DNA from: Ferrovum sp.
GTDB lineage: Bacteria; Pseudomonadota; Gammaproteobacteria; Burkholderiales; Ferrovaceae
DNA: 6,564 nucleotides
NCBI GenBank assembly: GCA_027450105.1
Contig: DAIDKJ010000075.1
Span: 1 to 6,564 of the forward strand
Reading direction: 5' to 3'
Shown here: positions 1 to 6,492 of the stretch, in pieces
Layout of the letters: each line of letters begins with the position of its first letter
Position numbering within the stretch: position 1 is the first letter of the stretch
Translations under genes and position numbers: made by a program
The notes under the pieces: model-generated
What the model saw: the letters and a program-made list of their open reading frames with translations, nothing else
Databases searched by the model: none
Told to the model about the DNA's origin: nothing

Positions 1-2
1 TA

Positions 3-1358
3 GGGGAGAAGGAGCGGGTACTGCGCTGGCTCTCGGGACAAAACGGTTCGGCCAAGGTCATTCTGGGTACGCGGCTAGCGGTTTTTTGTCCCATGCCCCA
101 ACTGGGTTTGATCCTGGTGGACGAAGAACATGACTCCTCTTACAAGCAGCAGGAGGGATTACGCTACTGCGCGCGCGATGTGGCCATCATGCGTGCCCAA
201 CAAGGTCAAATCCCTATCGTCCTGGGTTCGGCTACCCCGTCTTTGGAAACTTGGCTGAATGCCCAGCGCGGACGCTATCAGCACCACAGCCTGAAGCAAC
301 GTGCGGTCCCAGGGGCGACTTTACCCCGGATTCAATTGATCGATACCCGTTGCACACCCATGGAGCAGTCTCTCTCCACTCCCTTGCGAGAAGCATTGCA
401 CACCCAACTGGCCCAAGGTGCACAGAGCCTCGTGTTTATCAACCGACGGGGTTATGCGCCCTTGTTGCGCTGCCAGCAATGCGGCTGGTCCTGTCCGTGC
501 ACGCACTGTTCCACGCGCATGGTGGTCCACCTGCGCGCCAACCAGATGCGTTGTCATCATTGTGGTCGCACCCGCCCGATCCCCGCCCATTGTCCCCAAT
601 GCGGCAGTGCTCAACTGGAAACACTGGGTGATGGCACACAAAAAGTGGAAGACCACTTACGGATACATTTTCCCCAAGCCCGCATTTTGCGCGTGGACAG
701 CGACACCCTGTCCAGTCCGGCACAATGGCGCGAGGCGCGCGCCGCCATCCAGCAGCGCACCGTGGATATTCTGGTGGGGACGCAGATGTTGGCCAAAGGA
801 CATGATTTTCCACACTTGACCTTGGTGGCCGCACTGGGAGGAGACAGTGCACTGTACAGCACTGACTTTCGCTCGGGAGAGAGACTGTTCTCGCAACTGA
901 TGCAAGTCGCCGGCCGCGCGGGTCGTTCCACTCTGGCGGGAGAGGTATGGATTCAAACGGAATGTCCCGAGCATCCCATATTCGATTTTCTGATTCGCCA
1001 GGATTATGCTGGTTTTGCGCAGTACGAGCTGAGCCAGCGGCGCTTGTCCGGGTTCCCTCCCTACATGCACCAGGCAATTTTGCGGGCTCACAGCAAACGA
1101 CCAGAGCTCCTTGAAACCTTCATGGCACAAGCCCATACCAAAGCACTGGCGTTATCCCCCCAACCCCCTCTGACCCTGTTCGATCCCGTCAACGCGCTCA
1201 TGCACCGCCGCGCTGGAGACTATCGCATGCAACTGTTGCTGCAATGCCCCAGGCGCCAAGAACTGCAAGAGTTTTTAGGCCTTTGGGAACAAACTCTGAG
1301 GGCCTCCACGCAACGCCGAGTGCACTGGGTTTTGGATGTGGATCCGGTAGAGCTTTGA
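3..1358 (+). CDS. priA: Primosomal protein N' (replication-restart helicase PriA), 3' part, 5' end outside window
   Basis: PriA is a cytoplasmic superfamily 2 helicase with 3'-5' polarity that recognises stalled forks and loads the replicative helicase through the primosome. The frame is open from base 3, giving 451 residues before TGA at 1356-1358; E. coli PriA has about 730, so the N-terminal DNA-binding domain and Walker A are missing. Visible features are the DEEH Walker B box (120-131) followed by SSYKQQEG, the motif III-like GSATPSLET (from 225), and the zinc-binding insert with four CxxC pairs between 471 and 602, which match the eight cysteines of the family plus one extra Cys. Further on are GTQMLAKGHDFP (about 780-815), QVAGRAGR motif VI (903-926) and the typical ending WVLDVDP. 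The phrase DSALYSTDFR before motif VI fits proteobacterial PriA. An ATG at 93 is internal, because homology continues upstream of it (VILGTRLAVF). Identification is very secure; truncation is only by the window edge. Confidence 0.97.
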   Translation, partial: GEKERVLRWLSGQNGSAKVILGTRLAVFCPMPQLGLILVDEEHDSSYKQQEGLRYCARDVAIMRAQQGQIPIVLGSATPSLETWLNAQRGRYQHHSLKQRAVPGATLPRIQLIDTRCTPMEQSLSTPLREALHTQLAQGAQSLVFINRRGYAPLLRCQQCGWSCPCTHCSTRMVVHLRANQMRCHHCGRTRPIPAHCPQCGSAQLETLGDGTQKVEDHLRIHFPQARILRVDSDTLSSPAQWREARAAIQQRTVDILVGTQMLAKGHDFPHLTLVAALGGDSALYSTDFRSGERLFSQLMQVAGRAGRSTLAGEVWIQTECPEHPIFDFLIRQDYAGFAQYELSQRRLSGFPPYMHQAILRAHSKRPELLETFMAQAHTKALALSPQPPLTLFDPVNALMHRRAGDYRMQLLLQCPRRQELQEFLGLWEQTLRASTQRRVHWVLDVDPVEL

Positions 1359-1364
1359 TTCCTC

Positions 1365-1370
1365 TATAAT
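1365..1370 (+). promoter_or_regulatory. Candidate -10 element upstream of argS
   Basis: An exact TATAAT hexamer begins 6 nt after the priA stop codon and 24 nt before the argS ATG. This would put a start site near 1376 and give a leader of under 20 nt. No good -35 box sits at 16-18 nt spacing (1342-1347 reads ATCCGG); the nearest TTGG-type box, TTGGAT at 1332-1337, is 27 nt away. There is no TGn extension. It is therefore a plausible weak or activator-dependent promoter, or chance. Confidence 0.4.
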
Positions 1371-1393
1371 GAGGGCCAATCACGAGAAACCCC

Positions 1394-3172
1394 ATGACTT
1401 CACACTCTACACCAACCCTCTCTCAACAGATCATCGGGCTGTTTACGCAGGCCCTGCATCAGGTGGCCCCAGAAATGCATGGCCCCATTACGCTGGAGCG
1501 TCCACGCCAAGCCGATCATGGCGAGTTTGCCTGCCCGCTGGCTTTGCAACTAGGCAAGTCCTTACGCCGTTCGCCGCGCGACATCGCTCAGGCCCTGATT
1601 CAGGCCCTACCCAATTCTTCCCTGATCCAGCGGTTAGAAGTGGCTGGCCCTGGGTTCATCAATGTTTTTTTGACCGCATCAGCTAAACAAGCCGTGGTTC
1701 AGGAGGTGTTGCGCGCCGGCTCGCGCTGGGGTGAAGTGAATCTTGGGAGAAACAGACGGGTTCAGGTGGAGTTTGTCTCCAGTAACCCTACGGGCCCGCT
1801 GCACGTGGGTCATGGTCGGGGCGCAGCGTTTGGTGATTCCTTGGCCAATCTGCTGCAAAAGGCTGGCTATCTGGTGCAGCGAGAGTATTACGTGAATGAT
1901 GCAGGACGCCAGATGGATATCCTCACCGTGTCTACCTGGCTACGTTACCTATCCAGTTATGGTTCCCGGATTGCATTTCCGGCAAACGGCTATCAAGGGG
2001 ATTACGTGACCCAAATGGCCCAGCAACTCCTGACCACATTCGGAACGACGCTAGTACACCCAGACACCGCAATACTCTCTGGGATCGCTCATGCCCCGAG
2101 CTTTTCTGACGATTCTGACACGGATCCGGACGCAGCCTCGGTAGAAGCTTACATGGATGGTTTGATCGAGCGAGCCAAAACACTTCTGGGGGAGTCCTAT
2201 CGCAGCATTCATGAACACGTTTTGTCACAACAACTGGCGGACTGTCGTGACGATCTGGAGGCCTTTGGCGTGACTTTCGACCAGTGGTTTTCCGAGCAGT
2301 CCCTGTATGACCGGGGAAAAGTCAAACAGGTCGTGCAGCAATTGGATCAGGCCGGCCACCTGTACCTGCAGGATGGCGCCCGTTGGTTCCGCTCCACCAC
2401 CTTCGGGGATGAAAAAGACCGTGTGGTTCAGCGCGAAAACGGTCTCTACACCTATTTCGCCTCGGATATTGCCTATCATGTGGATAAACTGGCGCGAGGA
2501 TTTGATCTCCTCATCGACGTCTGGGGTGCCGACCATCATGGCTATATTCCCCGGGTCAGGGCTGCCCTTCAGGCTTTTGGCCTGAAGGCCGAACGCCTGG
2601 AAGTCCCCCTGGTCCAGTTTGTTTCCTTGTATCGTCACGGCGCGAAAGTGCAAATGTCCACCCGCAAGGGTCAGTTTGTCACCTTGCGGGCGCTACGTGC
2701 CGAAGTGGGTCGGGATGCTGCGCGCTTCTTTTATGTGTTGCGCAAATCGGACCAACACCTCGATTTTGATCTGGACCTTGCCACCTCGCAAAGTCATGAC
2801 AATCCGGTTTTTTATGTGCAATACGCCTACGCACGCATCCGCAGCGTCATGAACAAATGGGGTGGGGATCCTGCCTCCCTGTTGGCGTGTGATGTGAGTC
2901 CTCTGCAGAACCACACCGAATTCAGCCTCATGCAATTGCTGCGCGCGTATCCCGAAACCATCGAGAGCGCCGCCCAGGAACGGGCCCCCCATGCACTGGC
3001 ATTCTATCTCAAGGACCTGGCTGCAGCCTTGCACAGCTATTACAACGCCGTCCCTTTTCTCGTGGACGACATTCCGCTGCGCATGGCGCGTTTGGCGCTG
3101 CTGCACGCGGTGGCCTGCGTTCTTCAGGATGGGCTGAGGCTCCTTGGGGTCAGTGCACCCGAGACGATGTAA
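1394..3172 (+). CDS. argS: Arginyl-tRNA synthetase
   Basis: ArgS is a cytoplasmic class I aminoacyl-tRNA synthetase that charges tRNA-Arg with arginine using ATP. The predicted protein has 592 residues, close to the roughly 577 of E. coli ArgS. The N-terminal Add-1 tRNA-recognition domain covers about residues 8-95 and ends in the family phrase GPGFINVFL. The catalytic HIGH box appears as SNPTGPLHVGH at 130-140. The second half of the Rossmann fold carries GADHHGYIPR (378-387), and the KMSKS equivalent is MSTRKG at 421-426, a normal ArgS variant. The C-terminal helical anticodon-binding domain (about 470-592) contains QYAYARI and ends in LRLLGVSAPETM, as is usual. The ATG at 1394 is the only sensible start; a weak GAGAAA at 1384-1389 may act as ribosome-binding site. 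It lies 35 nt downstream of priA on the same strand, so read-through from priA or a promoter in the gap are both possible. Nothing is missing or broken. Confidence 0.98.
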   Translation: MTSHSTPTLSQQIIGLFTQALHQVAPEMHGPITLERPRQADHGEFACPLALQLGKSLRRSPRDIAQALIQALPNSSLIQRLEVAGPGFINVFLTASAKQAVVQEVLRAGSRWGEVNLGRNRRVQVEFVSSNPTGPLHVGHGRGAAFGDSLANLLQKAGYLVQREYYVNDAGRQMDILTVSTWLRYLSSYGSRIAFPANGYQGDYVTQMAQQLLTTFGTTLVHPDTAILSGIAHAPSFSDDSDTDPDAASVEAYMDGLIERAKTLLGESYRSIHEHVLSQQLADCRDDLEAFGVTFDQWFSEQSLYDRGKVKQVVQQLDQAGHLYLQDGARWFRSTTFGDEKDRVVQRENGLYTYFASDIAYHVDKLARGFDLLIDVWGADHHGYIPRVRAALQAFGLKAERLEVPLVQFVSLYRHGAKVQMSTRKGQFVTLRALRAEVGRDAARFFYVLRKSDQHLDFDLDLATSQSHDNPVFYVQYAYARIRSVMNKWGGDPASLLACDVSPLQNHTEFSLMQLLRAYPETIESAAQERAPHALAFYLKDLAAALHSYYNAVPFLVDDIPLRMARLALLHAVACVLQDGLRLLGVSAPETM

Positions 3173-3278
3173 GGCCTCTTACACCCATGTTCATCTTTTT
3201 CTTCCGCCAGCACCCTTCGAATTTCCCTGATCTCGGATGTTGCGTCGTGCAGCGTCCCTCTTTCTGGTGCCCTCTTCC

Positions 3279-4031
3279 ATGAACTCAACCCCACCCGGCA
3301 CACGTCCCAAAAAACCTGCTCCTTCCAGCCTCATCACCTTTCTGAAAGGCCTGATGAGCGGTTTGATTTTGGGCGTGGCACTATGCGCCGGTGTCGCCCT
3401 CTATGTCACCCGCCTGCCCACGCCCTTTGTGGCGCATGTATCCCCCACTGCCATGCCCGAGCATGCTGCGGGTGAAGGGCGTGACAGCAACGCTGAACAC
3501 GGCCTGATGGGCCCCACCACCGAAGGTTCTGCCCCTGTGAGCCCCGCACCAGCGGCCAGCGGAAGTACACTCTCCCCCGCTGCACCGGCGGTGGCTTCCT
3601 TGCCGATACCGGATTCCGGGCATGCACCTGCCACGGATTCCCCGTCACCTGCTGCATCCAGTCCAGCTGACGTTCCCTTAAGCGCCAAGCCGGTACTTGA
3701 GCAACACCCAGCCGCCACAGGACCAGGCAAGAGCAAGAATGCTTCGGCACCAGCCTCATCCAGCGAAGAATTGGCAAGCAGCACGGCCCCCTGGTTCGTT
3801 CAGACCGGAGCCTTTGGCAGTGCATCGGATGCCGAAAACCAGCGCGCCCATTTGGCGCTTCTGGGTTTGGAAGCTACCGTTTTGTCCCCTGAGGCGGGTG
3901 AAAAACCGCTATATCGTGTTCGCTTAGGACCCCTGACAACCATCGACGAGGTCCGCACCCTGGTGGCCACCCTCAAAAACAACGGGATTCCCACCAGCAT
4001 TACCCATGGCAACTCCCTTAAAACCCGCTAA
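3279..4031 (+). CDS. SPOR-domain membrane protein, FtsN-like
   Basis: The protein has three parts (residues counted from ATG 3279). A short basic N-terminus (MNSTPPGTRPKKP) is followed by one hydrophobic segment at about 23-44 (LMSGLILGVALCAGVAL), predicting a type II inner-membrane anchor. Residues about 45-168 form a low-complexity periplasmic linker rich in Pro, Ala and Ser. A C-terminal SPOR domain at about 170-244 shows WFVQTGAFGSASDAENQ and YRVRLGPL. SPOR domains bind denuded glycan strands of septal peptidoglycan, and this layout is that of FtsN and related division proteins. The start is uncertain: an in-frame ATG at 3237 adds 14 residues and a GTG at 3267 adds 4; none has a clear Shine-Dalgarno site. 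I prefer 3279 because the basic tail fits the family. The position between argS and dsbA matches what I recall for Betaproteobacteria. It could be FtsN itself or another SPOR protein, so I give no symbol. Confidence 0.88.
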   Translation: MNSTPPGTRPKKPAPSSLITFLKGLMSGLILGVALCAGVALYVTRLPTPFVAHVSPTAMPEHAAGEGRDSNAEHGLMGPTTEGSAPVSPAPAASGSTLSPAAPAVASLPIPDSGHAPATDSPSPAASSPADVPLSAKPVLEQHPAATGPGKSKNASAPASSSEELASSTAPWFVQTGAFGSASDAENQRAHLALLGLEATVLSPEAGEKPLYRVRLGPLTTIDEVRTLVATLKNNGIPTSITHGNSLKTR

Positions 4032-4214
4032 ACCATGGGCTCTTCTTGCCATCCCCCATGAATCGATCTCTCTTGACCGGCTGGCCGCTTATCGTGCCAG
4101 AGACCGGACCGGCTTCAGTAGACAGGACCAATGACGCCACCGTTGCGTGCGCCGAGCCCGACAAGATTTGTCACGATTTCATTGCTCAGGCCTGTTACAG
4201 TACAAGCCTTTTTA

Positions 4215-4232
4215 TGACGGTTGATGCCGTCA
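4215..4232 (+). promoter_or_regulatory. Small hairpin in the dsbA leader
   Basis: TGACGG at 4215-4220 and CCGTCA at 4227-4232 are perfect inverse complements around the loop TTGATG. The structure ends 13 nt before the AAGGA ribosome-binding site at 4246-4250. Downstream, CCTT at 4234-4237 could also pair with AAGG at 4246-4249 and partly mask that site. There is no T-run after the 6-bp stem, so it is not a standard terminator. A role in translation or mRNA stability is only a guess. Confidence 0.25.
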
Positions 4233-4245
4233 CCCTTCTTTGAAA

Positions 4246-4250
4246 AAGGA
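4246..4250 (+). promoter_or_regulatory. dsbA ribosome-binding site with a choice of two ATG codons
   Basis: AAGGA is followed by TACCG and then ATGATG. Spacing to the first ATG (4256) is 5 nt and to the second (4259) is 8 nt. The second is nearer the usual optimum, so the protein may begin one residue later. The difference affects only the signal peptide N-terminus. Confidence 0.6.
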
Positions 4251-4255
4251 TACCG

Positions 4256-4897
4256 ATGATGCAAGGACTCTTGAATCGACTCAAAAGCTGGATCATTCTG
4301 GGCTTTCTGGCCAGCAGCAGTGCCTTCGGTGCCGTGCTGGATCACGATTATGTTCGGATCAATCCCGCGCAACCTACGGATAACCCGCGCAAGGTCGAGG
4401 TCATCGAAGTATTTTCCTATGCCTGTCCGCATTGCAGCAGTTTGGCCCCCCAAATCGAGCCCTGGGCCAAAAAGCTTCCGGCCAATGTTGTGTATAAGCG
4501 GATTCCGGTGAGTTTTGGTCGCGCACAATGGGCGACTCTGGCGCGTGCCTACTACACTCTGGAAGCACTCAACCAAGTGGATCTGGTTCATGAAAAAATT
4601 TTTACGGCTCTGCACAAGGAACACATCGACTTGACCTCTGAGGATACCCTGTTCGACTGGATGGCGAAACAGGGGATCAATCGTCAAAAGTTCATCGATA
4701 CCTATCACTCGTTTACCGTGCAGTCGAAAGTGCAACGGGGTGATCAGAAAGCCATGTCCTATGGCGTTGATGCCGTTCCCACCGTGATCGTGGATGGCAA
4801 ATACCGTACGGAACCCAGTATGACGGGGAGCAACACGGCCTTGTTTCCGGTATTGGATGATTTGATTCAACTGGCTACCCGCGAAAAAGGACAGTGA
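4256..4897 (+). CDS. dsbA: Periplasmic thiol:disulfide interchange protein, DsbA family
   Basis: DsbA puts disulfide bonds into proteins newly exported to the periplasm and is reoxidised by the membrane protein DsbB. The 213-residue product starts with a Sec signal peptide: basic QGLLNRLK, hydrophobic SWIILGFLA, and a likely cleavage after SSSAFGA near residue 26. The thioredoxin-fold active site is FSYACPHC, with Cys57 and Cys60; CPHC is the classic DsbA dipeptide. The cis-proline loop is AVPTVIVDG, with Pro175. The helical insertion typical of DsbA lies between, and there is no other cysteine in the mature part, so the protein is a simple oxidase rather than a DsbC/DsbG isomerase. AAGGA at 4246-4250 lies 5 nt before the first ATG and 8 nt before a second ATG at 4259; either could be the start. 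It converges with glmU, whose stop is 48 nt beyond its own. Confidence 0.94.
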   Translation: MMQGLLNRLKSWIILGFLASSSAFGAVLDHDYVRINPAQPTDNPRKVEVIEVFSYACPHCSSLAPQIEPWAKKLPANVVYKRIPVSFGRAQWATLARAYYTLEALNQVDLVHEKIFTALHKEHIDLTSEDTLFDWMAKQGINRQKFIDTYHSFTVQSKVQRGDQKAMSYGVDAVPTVIVDGKYRTEPSMTGSNTALFPVLDDLIQLATREKGQ

Positions 4898-4901
4898 TTT
4901 G

Positions 4902-4915
4902 CGCTCTCGAGAGCG
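4902..4915. repeat. Perfect palindrome between convergent dsbA and glmU
   Basis: CGCTCTCGAGAGCG is a perfect 14-nt palindrome lying 5 nt after the dsbA stop and 31 nt beyond the glmU stop on the other strand. As RNA from either strand it can fold into a 5-bp stem with a UCGA tetraloop. Its place between convergent stops suggests a two-way transcription end or mRNA 3' stabiliser. Neither side has a U-tract directly after the stem, so it is not a standard intrinsic terminator. The next bases contain a short GT-rich stretch with three copies of GGTGT (about 4916-4936). Confidence 0.45.
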
Positions 4916-4945
4916 GGTGTAACCGGTGTGGGTGTGGGCAGTAAG

Positions 4946-6334
4946 TCAGGTTTTTTTGCGAGTGGGGCGTTGCCACCGGGGAATGGTGACTTGTTTGGAA
5001 CGGGACAAGGTCAACTGGTGCCCTGGCGCCCGGCTGACAATGGTAGAGCCGGCGCCAATCGTTGCTCCCTGCTCCACAGTGACAGGTGCCACCAATTGCG
5101 TGTCCGACCCAATGAAGACATCGTCACCAATCGTGGTGTGGTGCTTGTTGACCCCATCGTAATTGCAGGTAATGGTTCCCGCTCCAATGTTGACACCACG
5201 CCCAACGGTGGCATCGCCCAGATACGTGAGATGATTGGCCTTGGTGTGGTCCCCCAAGGAAGTATTTTTTACTTCCACGAAATTGCCCACGTGGACCCCT
5301 GATCCTGTGATCGCGCCAGGTCGCAGACGCGCGTAAGGCCCCAGACGATTGGCCGTGCCGACTTGTACCCCATCCAGATGGCAATAGGTTTGCAGCACAG
5401 TTTCCGCGGCCACGTGGCAATCACGCAAAACGCAATGGGCGCCCACCTGAACCCCATCCTCCAGCGTGACCTGCCCTTCAAAGATACAGCCCACATCGAT
5501 TTGAACATCCTGACCGCAGTGTAACGTACCCCGCACGTCGATGCGTGCCGGATCGGCCAGGTGCACGCCAGCTTCCATCAACCGCCGGGCCTGCTCCAGT
5601 TGATAGATTCGCTCCAACTGCGCCAGATGGGATTGGGTGTTGACGCCCATGGCCTCCCAGGAAAATTCGGGCGTGACAGTGAGCACTTGCACGCCTTGTT
5701 CCACGGCTTGTGCCACCACATCGGTGAGATAGTATTCCTGCTGGGCGTTGGCACAATTCAAGGCCCGTAGCCACTGGGTCATATGGGCCGCAGGAAGCGC
5801 CATGATGCCTGTATTGACCTCTGTGATGGCACGCTCCTCTACCGTAGCGTCTTTCTCTTCCCGGATGCCACACGCCTCCCCCTGGTTGGTACGCAGAATA
5901 CGCCCGTAACCCGTAGGGTCCTCCAGCTGTTGGGTAAGCAATACCAGGTGTTGTCCATGGCAGCGCGCAACCAGACGGCTCAAGGTAGTGCTCTGCAACA
6001 GGGGGACGTCGCCATAGAGAACCAGAACGGTCCCTTCTGAGTGCATGTGGGGAGCGGCCTGGAGCAGCGCATGGCCGGTGCCGCGCTGCTCCGGTTGTAA
6101 GGCCCAGGTCACGGGCGCTGCGGCAAAGACTTGGTGTAACGCTTGAGCACCATGGCCATACACCACGACGATTTTCTCTGGCTGCAGCGCCTGCACGGCG
6201 TGCAGCACATGCTCCAGCATGGGGCGTCCTGCCAAGGGATGAAGGACTTTGGGCAAACGGGAGTTCATGCGTTTGCCCTGGCCTGCGGCCAGAACGACCG
6301 CTTGTAATGGCGTTGTGACCGTCTCTTCGGGCAC
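4946..6334 (-). CDS. glmU: Bifunctional N-acetylglucosamine-1-phosphate uridyltransferase / glucosamine-1-phosphate acetyltransferase
   Basis: GlmU makes UDP-GlcNAc, the precursor of peptidoglycan and lipopolysaccharide: its C-terminal half acetylates GlcN-1-P with acetyl-CoA, and its N-terminal half joins the product to UTP. The protein has 462 residues (E. coli 456). The N-terminal pyrophosphorylase shows LAAGQGKRM at 15-23 with the following LPKVLHPLAG, QRGTGHA at 83-89, the metal-binding GD at 108-109, TGYGRI, EVNTGIM and EYYLTDVV. From about residue 255 a left-handed beta-helix of hexapeptide repeats begins (DPARIDVRG), with ARLRPG at 335-340, NHLTYLGD including the presumed catalytic His368, and NIGAGTITCNYDG at 382-394. 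The end, RWQRPTRKKT, is family-like. The start is GTG (6332-6334), 5 nt after the upstream atpC stop; no ATG lies early enough to keep the nucleotide-binding loop. AGGT at 6346-6349 is a distant, weak ribosome-binding site, so translational coupling to atpC is likely. Confidence 0.98.
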   Translation of the reverse strand: MPEETVTTPLQAVVLAAGQGKRMNSRLPKVLHPLAGRPMLEHVLHAVQALQPEKIVVVYGHGAQALHQVFAAAPVTWALQPEQRGTGHALLQAAPHMHSEGTVLVLYGDVPLLQSTTLSRLVARCHGQHLVLLTQQLEDPTGYGRILRTNQGEACGIREEKDATVEERAITEVNTGIMALPAAHMTQWLRALNCANAQQEYYLTDVVAQAVEQGVQVLTVTPEFSWEAMGVNTQSHLAQLERIYQLEQARRLMEAGVHLADPARIDVRGTLHCGQDVQIDVGCIFEGQVTLEDGVQVGAHCVLRDCHVAAETVLQTYCHLDGVQVGTANRLGPYARLRPGAITGSGVHVGNFVEVKNTSLGDHTKANHLTYLGDATVGRGVNIGAGTITCNYDGVNKHHTTIGDDVFIGSDTQLVAPVTVEQGATIGAGSTIVSRAPGHQLTLSRSKQVTIPRWQRPTRKKT

Positions 6335-6339
6335 CGGGA

Positions 6340-6492
6340 TCAGTGACCTGTTTTACGGTATTTCTTGATGGTGGCCAACTGCCCGATGGCATCCGCCAGC
6401 TCGGCCTCAGCCCGAGCGTAGTCGATAGATGCGCCGTTGTTTTTGAGTTGCTCCTCGGCCATGCGTTTGGCTTCGGCAGCCTTGGCCTCGTC
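6340..6492 (-). CDS. atpC: F1Fo ATP synthase epsilon subunit, C-terminal end only
   Basis: The last 50 or so residues before TGA (6340-6342) match the two-helix C-terminal domain of AtpC: EAKRMAEEQLKN, then IDYARAEAELADAIGQL, then the basic tail KKYRKTGH. This corresponds to EAKRKAEEH...VDYAQASAELAKAIAQL of E. coli AtpC. Epsilon is part of the central stalk of the ATP synthase in the cytoplasm, and this helical domain inhibits ATP hydrolysis. Full proteins have about 140 residues, so the whole N-terminal beta-sandwich is absent. It should lie upstream, but the frame changes there into a ribosomal protein L1-like sequence. The right boundary given includes the ambiguous DEAKAAEA zone (6469-6492). 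Position directly before glmU is the usual proteobacterial order and supports the call. Confidence 0.87.
   Translation of the reverse strand, partial: DEAKAAEAKRMAEEQLKNNGASIDYARAEAELADAIGQLATIKKYRKTGH

Larger units (their letters stand above)
4032..4255. other. Intergenic gap between the SPOR gene and dsbA
   Basis: This 224-nt stretch holds no gene I can recognise. A 65-codon open frame (4046-4243) has no ribosome-binding site and no family resemblance. Two weak secondary structures lie near its end. AGGC (4188-4191) can pair with GCCT (4206-4209), followed by TTTTT (4209-4213), resembling a poor terminator. TGACGG/CCGTCA (4215-4232) forms a 6-bp stem with a 6-nt loop just upstream of the dsbA ribosome-binding site. 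TTGTCA at 4168-4173 is a fair -35 box but has no matching -10 at normal spacing. The gap is long enough to hold the dsbA promoter, but I cannot place it. Confidence 0.5.

Noticed and set aside
439..1077. 212-codon open frame on the - strand opposite priA
   Set aside because: It is antisense to conserved PriA zinc and helicase motifs, has no family resemblance, and is explained by codon bias.
4188..4213. Possible intrinsic terminator after the SPOR gene (AGGC...GCCT followed by TTTTT)
   Set aside because: The stem is only 4 bp with a 14-nt loop, too weak to call a terminator despite the T-run.
4046..4243. 65-codon open frame between the SPOR gene and dsbA
   Set aside because: No ribosome-binding site, no hydrophobic or repeated pattern, no family resemblance, and it runs through the dsbA leader. 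A genuine small protein cannot be excluded without comparison.
4115..4870. 251-codon open frame on the - strand opposite dsbA
   Set aside because: It lies antisense to almost all of dsbA, has no recognisable family features, and mirrors the codon pattern of the real gene. Clear signal peptide, CPHC and cis-proline motifs on the + strand settle which is real.
4951..4957. Run of seven T (seven A on the coding strand) as a terminator tract or frameshift site
   Set aside because: It falls within the last codons of glmU (Arg-Lys-Lys-Thr-stop), where a basic tail is usual for the family, and there is no upstream hairpin or extended frame that would use it.
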